Shown one piece after another: positions 57,885 through 64,000 of a DNA stretch of 64,000 bases (position 1 is its first letter; each line of letters opens with the position of its first letter). A program made the translations under genes and the position numbers. The notes under the pieces were generated by a model, which worked only from the letters and a program-made list of their open reading frames with translations, did not search any database and was not told the DNA's origin. The stretch comes from Scilla litardierei (lineage: Eukaryota; Streptophyta; Magnoliopsida; Asparagales; Asparagaceae). The DNA is taken from contig CM061132.1 of assembly GCA_030789695.1 (NCBI GenBank), forward strand, positions 161,845,442 to 161,909,441, given 5' to 3'.

Positions 57885-58375
57885 TCTTCGTCACCCTTGA
57901 AGATGGGGAATTCGGGCTTAAGTACTCTTGGCTGCATCTGATTTGGGAATTCACCATGACCTCCTCTCCTTTCGGAGCTCCTCTCAGCATTAAAGTGAGC
58001 TTCAACATTTCTTTCCTCCATGTGATTACGAGACCCGGCTTCTTGATTGTTAACAGGGCCCTCCATCCTTCCCTGATTATTCCGCATCAATTGGATTTGG
58101 ACCTCATGATTATTGAATCTCTATTCAGACTTACTCTGGTGATTTAGTAACAATTGAATTTGAGCCGTGACGTGCTCTTGCGCTATTCTTTGAGATTCCA
58201 ACATTGCTTGCATCTGAGTTTGAATTTGCGATTGAATCTGAGAGGATAATTGTTGGAATTGAGTCCCCATTCGTGCCTCCAATTGCTGCCCTTGAGATTC
58301 CATCGTACGGATTCGCTCTTCTTGTTGTTGTCTCCACTGATTGGAATCATCACCTTGATCTCCGTGTAGTTGCAA
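57885..58375 (-). pseudogene. gag: gypsy gag, 5' part before Tekay insertion
   Basis: A Gln-rich coiled-coil-like N-terminal segment (QQQEERIRTMESQGQQLEAR, about 58300-58360) leads, past a stop near 58120, to the start of the capsid domain (KPEFPIFKGDEDV) at the insertion point 57884. It continues in 47720-48198. Gag of the minus-strand chromovirus, disrupted. Confidence 0.75.
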
Positions 58376-58466
58376 ATCAGTGTTAGACCCTTGACCGTGC
58401 TCCCCTTCTACAACCTTAGAAGCCTCTTCTGACTCCGGTCATCTCTTTCCCCCATGAATGCGTAGC

Positions 58467-58480
58467 TGGCTCTGATACCA
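58467..58480 (-). other. tRNA-iMet primer binding site of minus-strand gypsy element
   Basis: In the element's sense TGGTATCAGAGCCA, seven bases after the 5' LTR. It matches the usual plant initiator-tRNA primer site. Confidence 0.85.
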
Positions 58481-58487
58481 ATTTGAT

Positions 58488-59107
58488 TGAGGCCCGATAT
58501 TCACCAAGATTTCCAAGAACAAGATTTTGCCAACAATGGCAATTGATCAGAATTTTATTAATAGAAGTGAAAAATTACAGATCAAACGAATCAAAAAGGA
58601 AAAATACGAGAGAAAAAATCTCTATTGATCTTCGATGCCTTCTTTCTTACACCCAACAGCTTTTTATAGCTCTTCTACTTACATCCTGACAACCTCTAAC
58701 AGAATTTCTTCCGACGCCCGAGCCGTCGTAACGGACTAACCGCCTCCATAAGTCGCTCGTCGGAGAAGACGAAGGTTGCAACCATCGAACGGAATGGTCG
58801 GAATAGAGAGGTTAGTTCGTCGAACACTTGAGCTCAGCTTTACCGGACCCCAAGGCTCGAGCTCCTCCAACAGATATAATGCGAGCCCCATTTCTACTTG
58901 AGTTGGACGCTTCAGATCGCTTCTTGACCTTCCATATACGGCCCAGAATTAAAATGCTACAAATGATCCGATCTCCATTAGCTACGCATCTCGCAACGGA
59001 AGAGTTTTAAAGCCCCCTCCCCGACAAGCCTTCGTTCGGCTTCCTCCTCCGGCATCTCCTTCCCCCCTAGCCGAGCTTCCGCCGCTTCGCCCATTTGGGT
59101 TCTAACA
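58488..59107 (-). repeat. 5' LTR of minus-strand gypsy element
   Basis: A 620-bp LTR, partner of 42824-43451. Its outer edge is at TTCTAACA on the plus strand, followed by ATAGC. Confidence 0.88.
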
Positions 59108-59112
59108 ATAGC

Positions 59113-59640
59113 CAATTATAATAAACTCGCCGAATCTTTTATTAACATGCAATATGTTCAAAACTTTGAAATTGAAATTATTTAAGCATGGTATCTGTAG
59201 CAAAACGAATTTTTGGTGTTCGATTGCCATCAATAATTAATCGTGTTGTATGGAATCCCAAGCTACCTTTGTTTTTAAGTTTTGGTCGCACGTCCCTTTG
59301 ATAAAGCTGGCCATGTTGGATAGATCCATTGTTAATGACCTAGAAAATGAAGGGTTTTGAACAGGCATCCATATGCTTTTTCCCCATCATCTAGCCTTAT
59401 GCTTAACAGACGTTGGAAAACAGCGGAAGACGAAAAAGCATAAAATCACATTTTATGTAAAACCTATGGAAGAATAAAATCATAGCAGGATCTATACTAT
59501 CTAAGGAGAAGGGTGAATATATCTTGCATAGATAGGTCTAAATTATTTGTTTCTAAAATAAAGAACATAACTTATGTTTTTGTTGTCGCAAAATAATATC
59601 CGTATGGCGATGTCCCAAAGCGATTACAACGCATTACCTT
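59113..59640. other. Host spacer
   Basis: AT-rich sequence with no convincing coding frame and no transposon boundary seen. Confidence 0.5.
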
Positions 59641-59643
59641 AGA

Positions 59644-60158
59644 CACTACTACAAAATAGACCTTTAACAGCGCTTAAATAAGGTCTTTAACAGCGCTTTA
59701 CAAGCGCTGTCTATCTCGCCGCTGCTAAAGGGGTGGATGGTTTTAATAGCGCTTTACAATCGCTGTCTAAGGTCCCAGATAGACAGCGCTTGTTTAGTAC
59801 AAGCGCTGTCTATGGTGGACCTTTAACAGCGCTTGTACAAAAGAAGCGCTGTCTATTATCTGACCTTTAACAGCGCTTGTAGAAAGAAACGCTGTCTATT
59901 GTCTGACCTTTAACAGCGCTGGCAGAAAGAAGCGCTGTGTATTATATATGCCTCTAATAAATAGCGCTTGCAGAGAAAAGCGTTGTCTATTGTCGGACTT
60001 TTAACAACGCTTGCAGAAAGAAGCGCTGTCTATTGTCTGCCCTTTAATAGCGCTTGCAGAAAGAAGCGCTGTCTATTATCTGGGCCTCTAATTAACAGCG
60101 CTTATAATTGGCAAGCGCTGTTAAAGGTGTGCTATTAAAGGTCCTTTTTGTAGTAGTG
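59644..60158. mobile_element. CACTA-type MITE with palindromic subterminal repeats
   Basis: A 515-bp element with ends CACTACTACAAAATAGACC and the complement of GGTCCTTTTTGTAGTAGTG, flanked by the 3-bp duplication AGA (59641-59643 and 60159-60161). CACTA ends and a 3-bp duplication define the CACTA (En/Spm) superfamily. The interior consists of repeats of about 40-45 bp (AACAGCGCTT, loop, AAGCGCTGT, CTATTGTCTGACCTTT), each a small hairpin. No transposase. Confidence 0.93.
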
Positions 60159-60161
60159 AGA

Positions 60162-61124
60162 GCTAATCACTTGCCCCAGAAAGTTTCCCCTTAGCTGAAT
60201 CATTGATCCAAGCTTCGGATCAAATCCAAACTCCTATCAAGTTTTGCTACAGCCTGAAATGGAATAAAGAGGAAAAGGATGAAAAATATTTGGTCACCTT
60301 TTAATCAAATTTTGCTCCAATAATTTTTGGAGAGCTCCGTTGATTAATACGTGGTGTAAGTCTTAGGAGGAAGATGGGCTCCCTATCAATAGAGAGAGCT
60401 GAGCATTCATCCTAGTATCATAACCGGTATGGTACTAAAAATTAGAGTCCTTAATTAAATCAGGTTTTCCCCCTTTCAAGGACTAAGCTTATATTAATTA
60501 ATTCTTTATTTTCGTTATGCCTAAGAATCAAACTGATATATCATTTTGAAGAGCATTAAACGAAGATCACATAGAAATAAACGGTGTTCAGTTTCGAGGT
60601 TGTTTGACCCCTAAAATGATGCCCCAAAAACTGCAAAATTCAGCCCCCTGAACAATCTCATATTGTTCATTCGGTACGGCCTGCAATGGGCCCCACCCCC
60701 GTCTATATCAGGCACACCCGCTAGTTAGACACTTGGGTCGGGCAGGCACGCGACCCAAGCACCTGACCCGCTGGGTGCTGGCTTGGGCCAACAGCCAAGT
60801 TGTAGCGCTGGGCTCGAACCCAGCACAGCGCTCGGACTTTAGGGGACATAGCTCGGGTTTTGGCCCGAGCGGAGCTCTGGTTAGCCCGAGCGGAGCTCTG
60901 GTTAGCCTGAGCATGTGCTCAGGCCAATACAAATGGGTCCAGTACATTATTGGACCTTGGTTTCCCCGGTATGGGCATTTTCTATGATTTTGAAGGCTCG
61001 ATTTTCGTGTCACATCTTATGTGACCGAAATCCTCTTTGTAACCAATTATGACCATATTAATTCATATGCATCAAATGCATTTTTATCTTGTTACTTGGA
61101 TGAGGATCTCAGCATGCGAGAGAC
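60162..61124. other. Unassigned sequence
   Basis: No gene recognised. A G/C-rich patch at 60700-60920 has a duplicated GAGCGGAGCTCTGGTTAGCC (about 60868-60908) and a GGCTCGAACCC word. Otherwise AT-rich. Confidence 0.5.
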
Positions 61125-61639
61125 TGTCACGCACCGCTTCCCATTATACTTGGAAGCGAGGACGTGAGCGGGTCCACATGTGCTTAAAGCAAAGAAGATG
61201 TACTTTTTTCTTTCTTCTTTAACTTAAGCACAATAAGCGTTAATTAGCAAAAACAGGTCCCTGCACGCGAATTTCTCAGAAGCAGTATAAATAGTCATTA
61301 CATTCTTAACACCAGCGTTTTTAAAACAAGGTACACAACGAAATTAAGGCCTAGCATGGCTGTACAATCTGCTGAAAGCAAACACACCTGAAAAAACAAG
61401 TTAAATAATAAAACTGAAATAGAAATATTCCGCTCTAGCCTTCCACAGGGAGGATCTCAGCGTCCTCGTAGCTCTGATCAGTGGGGTCCACCTCTAAGAT
61501 AAGATCCTCAAAAGTAGGGTCCTCGAGGTACTCTGTCTCTGAACCGAACATATATTTCATAAATACATTGTTTCACTGGTGATCTGCAGACCTGCAAGTA
61601 TATCAACTAAGTAATGCCCCCTAAAAGCGGGTCGTTACA
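61125..61639 (-). repeat. LTR-like fragment (minus), possibly truncated solo LTR
   Basis: The lower edge TGTCACGCACCGCTTCC and upper edge GGGTCGTTACA mirror the TGTAACGAC...GCGTGACA edges of the large gypsy LTRs in this window. It is only 515 bp, and the flanking 5-mers (GAGAC, GTTTT) do not match, so it is probably internally deleted or rearranged. Confidence 0.45.
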
Positions 61640-61786
61640 GTTTTGAATCCATCCTGTAGGTAGAGAAGGGATGTTCAAGCCGTCGGCCCTGCGGAAGAGA
61701 GGAAGAAGTTGCAGGTTGCGATCCCTTAGAGTGTGAAGTCCTTCATCACCCCGTGCTTCCCTTGCTGGGGATAAAGAAGGGACCTT
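61640..61786. other. Short spacer between LTR-like pieces
   Basis: G/A-rich sequence with no recognised feature. Confidence 0.4.
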
Positions 61787-63123
61787 TGTAACGGCCTGTA
61801 TTTTTAGACATGTGTTAGCTCGTGTGTATCGGTATTCTATTACAGTCATCCGAATAATCTTTCGTCCGTAAGAGTCGACGCGAGCGCGTCTCTGATTTCG
61901 CTTTTACCGTGTTATCATTAATTGACTATCAAGTTTAACTAAATGGTTTAACTTAATTATCTTCCTAATCACTTCATTATTTACTAATTACTTTACTTAT
62001 TTTTGATTAGGTTACTAATTATCTTATTTTAATAATTACTTTAATTCAATTATTTTACCATTCACATTTATTTTACTGATCACTTTAATTTAATTACCTT
62101 GCGAATTAAAATTTACTAATCGTTTTGAATTTTCACTAATTACTTTGATTAGTTTACTAATTACATTTCAATTTCCTTAATTACTTAATTACTCTATTCA
62201 CTTATCTATCATTACAAACAACAAACACGTTTGATAAAACCAGATACATTCCCCTCAAACTGGTCAAAAGATAACATTGATACCTATCTTAATCACGGAC
62301 CAACCCCGCTTGACTAAATACTTAATGCAGCTTAATATTTCAACCAGCTCACGTCTTTTGAAAACTGATACATCCCCCTCGGATTAGTCAAGGGATTACA
62401 TTTAAGTATGTCAAAATCAAAAACCTAATTTCTTTGACAAATGGAAAAGGGTGTTTTCCCCCTAATCTTTTTAAAACGTTCTTCTCTCTGCAAAAATTCT
62501 GCAAAAACATGTTTCCCGAAACTTATCACCCAAACCAAATCCTCCATCCTTCATCAGATTTCAACAAACCCAAATCCCCAACAAATCAAACCCAAACTAA
62601 ATTATTCCCAAAATACAAACCCCAAAAATGATCTGTTCGAAATCAAAAGCCTAGATTAGAAGAGATCTGATACTTCAAATTCATTGTAGCAAATGAATCA
62701 AATCTCAACTCAAACAAACCCTCAATCTTCATCTTCTCCCTCTCCCCTCACCATGGCCGCCGCCCGAGCTCCTGCGCCACCCGCGCGCGCACATGGCTGC
62801 AAGCCGCCGCCGACCGCCGGACTGGGCCGCCGCTGGAGCTGGCGCCCCTCCTCCCCTCCGCGCGCGCCGCCTGGAAGACCGTCGGAGAGCGCACGATCGC
62901 CGGACTTCGCCCAGCGCCGACCGTCCGCCCCCTCAGCTCTCTCCTCCGTGCGCCATGACATGCTCCCCGGGCCTGCGTGAGTATTCCCATGGCTGCTTGC
63001 AACATTGAGTTAACAAAAAAATGAAAGACAGTAGAACGAAATGAGGATGAGGGTGACAGGCTAGATATTAAGAAGAGTTGAAAGAGAGAGAGTATGATAA
63101 TAAATAAAGATAGGGTCACCTCT

Positions 63124-63144
63124 TAATAATAATAATAATAATAA
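63124..63144. repeat. (TAA)n microsatellite
   Basis: About seven uninterrupted TAA units. Confidence 0.95.
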
Positions 63145-63289
63145 GAGTGTGTTAAAGTAATGTTAAAGAGATAGGGGGACAGCCATGTATAAAGAAAAGT
63201 GGGTGGGTAGTTAACAGCCATGTTAAAATAATAAGTGGGTTGGTAGTTAACAGATATGTATAAAGAAAAGAGAGAGAAAAAGTTATGGA

Positions 63290-63318
63290 TATATATATAT
63301 ATATATATGTATATATAT
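63290..63318. repeat. (AT)n microsatellite
   Basis: About ten AT units, one G interruption, then four more. Confidence 0.95.
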
Positions 63319-64000
63319 TAAATTGTTAGATGTATGTGGTAGCAGGTAGACCCATTTAATGTAATGTTAACCATAGTCATCTTAATCCTTATGTTAACAT
63401 TGTGATTAGCTTAATTAGTAGGGTGTTGTGTTAATTAACTAATTAGTGTTGTTAAATTCAGCAAGTTAGTATTGTTAAATAATGATATGTTAATATTAAA
63501 AATATGAATATAATGAGGCGTATAATGTTAGGGTAGCACCATATAAACATCACCCTAGCCAGAGAGCCCGATAAAATTAGATGAACCTAATTTAGGGATT
63601 AACCCGATATTTTGATTATCTCGCAATATATCTTATTCAGTGATTTGTCTAACCAAAACAGAGAACCGGATGTACCGCTACGTAGTACCCGTCGAAACGA
63701 ACCCAACGGCACCAAAATCACGGAAATCAGGCAAGTATACAATTTATAATGTATTTTTGAAATTAGATGCTCCATTGGTCTTTTATTTGATATATGCTAA
63801 ACTTTTAATTATAACAAAGAAAAAAATGATTTTCTGTAAAATGTTCATCAAACCAACCTGCTTGCCATTCTTTTAATTATTGTGGATGATGTAAATTAAT
63901 GATGAAATGTTGACGACTTAAATTGAAAGAACATCTTGCTTGGTCACTAGAGAGTGACATCGTGAGATCGTGCGCCTCGAAGGCGAAATCGTGATTTTCG

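Larger units (their letters stand above)
42824..59107 (-). mobile_element. Ty3/gypsy chromovirus-like element, minus strand, doubly interrupted
   Basis: 5' LTR 58488-59107, primer site 58467-58480, gag, protease, RT, RNase H, integrase, C-terminal chromodomain-like tail, polypurine tract, and 3' LTR 42824-43451. Flanks ATAAC (42819-42823) and ATAGC (59108-59112) fit a 5-bp duplication with one change. It is interrupted by the Tekay-like element in gag and by a hAT MITE in RT. Without them it is about 5.85 kb. Integrase after RNase H is diagnostic of gypsy. The short LTRs and tail suggest a Reina-like lineage, not proven. Confidence 0.88.
61787..64000 (+). repeat. Probable 5' part of a long gypsy LTR, cut by window end
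   Basis: Starts TGTAACGGCCTG, a typical edge for large gypsy LTRs. It continues with low-complexity TTAATTACTTT-rich sequence, a GC-rich Arg/Pro-coding patch (62693-62980), microsatellites, and a TATA-like ATATAAACATC near 63541. No partner LTR or internal region lies inside the window, so the call rests on the edge and composition only. Confidence 0.4.

Noticed and set aside
60820..60850. GGCTCGAACCC word resembling a tRNA B box or SINE promoter
   Set aside because: No matching A box at proper spacing, no cloverleaf, and no SINE-like poly-A or poly-T tail. It is part of a local GC palindrome.
61125..61639. Complete solo LTR of the Tekay-like family
   Set aside because: Edges resemble the family, but the length is one fifth of the LTRs here and the flanking 5-mers do not match. 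Kept only as an LTR-like fragment.
62693..63119. Overlapping Arg/Pro/Ala-rich frames on both strands
   Set aside because: Composition-driven by a GC-rich patch; three frames are open at once and none shows a recognisable domain.

Overview
The window is plant nuclear DNA, almost certainly from a flowering plant. It is made of nested LTR retrotransposons (Ty1/copia and Ty3/gypsy chromovirus types) and small DNA transposons (hAT, PIF/Harbinger, Mutator-like and CACTA). I recognise no intact cellular gene, tRNA or rRNA. One scaffold gap of exactly 500 N lies at 14911-15410.

Region A (1 to about 42264) is arranged as a very large inverted repeat. The left arm (1-14910) is matched on the opposite strand by about 19013-41839. 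From the outside inwards each arm carries a decayed copia element (LTRs about 170 bp), a block with a pyrimidine-rich exon-like segment, an 855-bp Mutator-like element with 9-bp target duplications, and a tandem array of about 1.4-kb LTR-plus-internal units. Differences between the arms date later events. The left arm alone has a hAT MITE (1967-2724) and a Harbinger MITE (7521-7841). The right arm alone has a 9.1-kb non-coding LTR element, a LARD (28663-37810, target duplication GCGTG). The arms meet only across the N gap, so the head-to-head arrangement could be a scaffolding artefact, although the two copies are clearly not identical.

Region B (42265-59112) is a minus-strand chromovirus-type gypsy element (42824-59107) with 620-628-bp LTRs and a tRNA-iMet primer site. 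It is interrupted by a hAT MITE in the reverse transcriptase and by a complete plus-strand Tekay-like gypsy element (48204-57879) in gag.

The Tekay-like element is the best preserved coding unit. Its gag-pol runs over three exons (50775-51906, 52019-54438, 54509-55411) separated by two apparent spliceosomal introns of 112 and 70 bp. Both introns have GT-AG ends, carry in-frame stops, and restore the reading frame exactly when removed. Two further in-frame stops in the middle exon make this copy non-functional. Its LTR edges, leader and 3' tail match the LARD, so the two look like an autonomous/non-autonomous pair. Both LTR types carry clusters of the inverted motif TAGTCGGTC/GACCGACTA.

Region C (59113-64000) holds a small CACTA MITE (59644-60158), a minus-oriented LTR-like fragment (61125-61639), and what looks like the 5' part of a long plus-strand gypsy LTR running off the window (61787-64000).

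Inferred order of events: copia insertion, then inverted duplication of region A, then insertion of the left-arm MITEs and the LARD. Independently, the minus-strand gypsy inserted first, followed by the Tekay-like element and the hAT MITE inside it.
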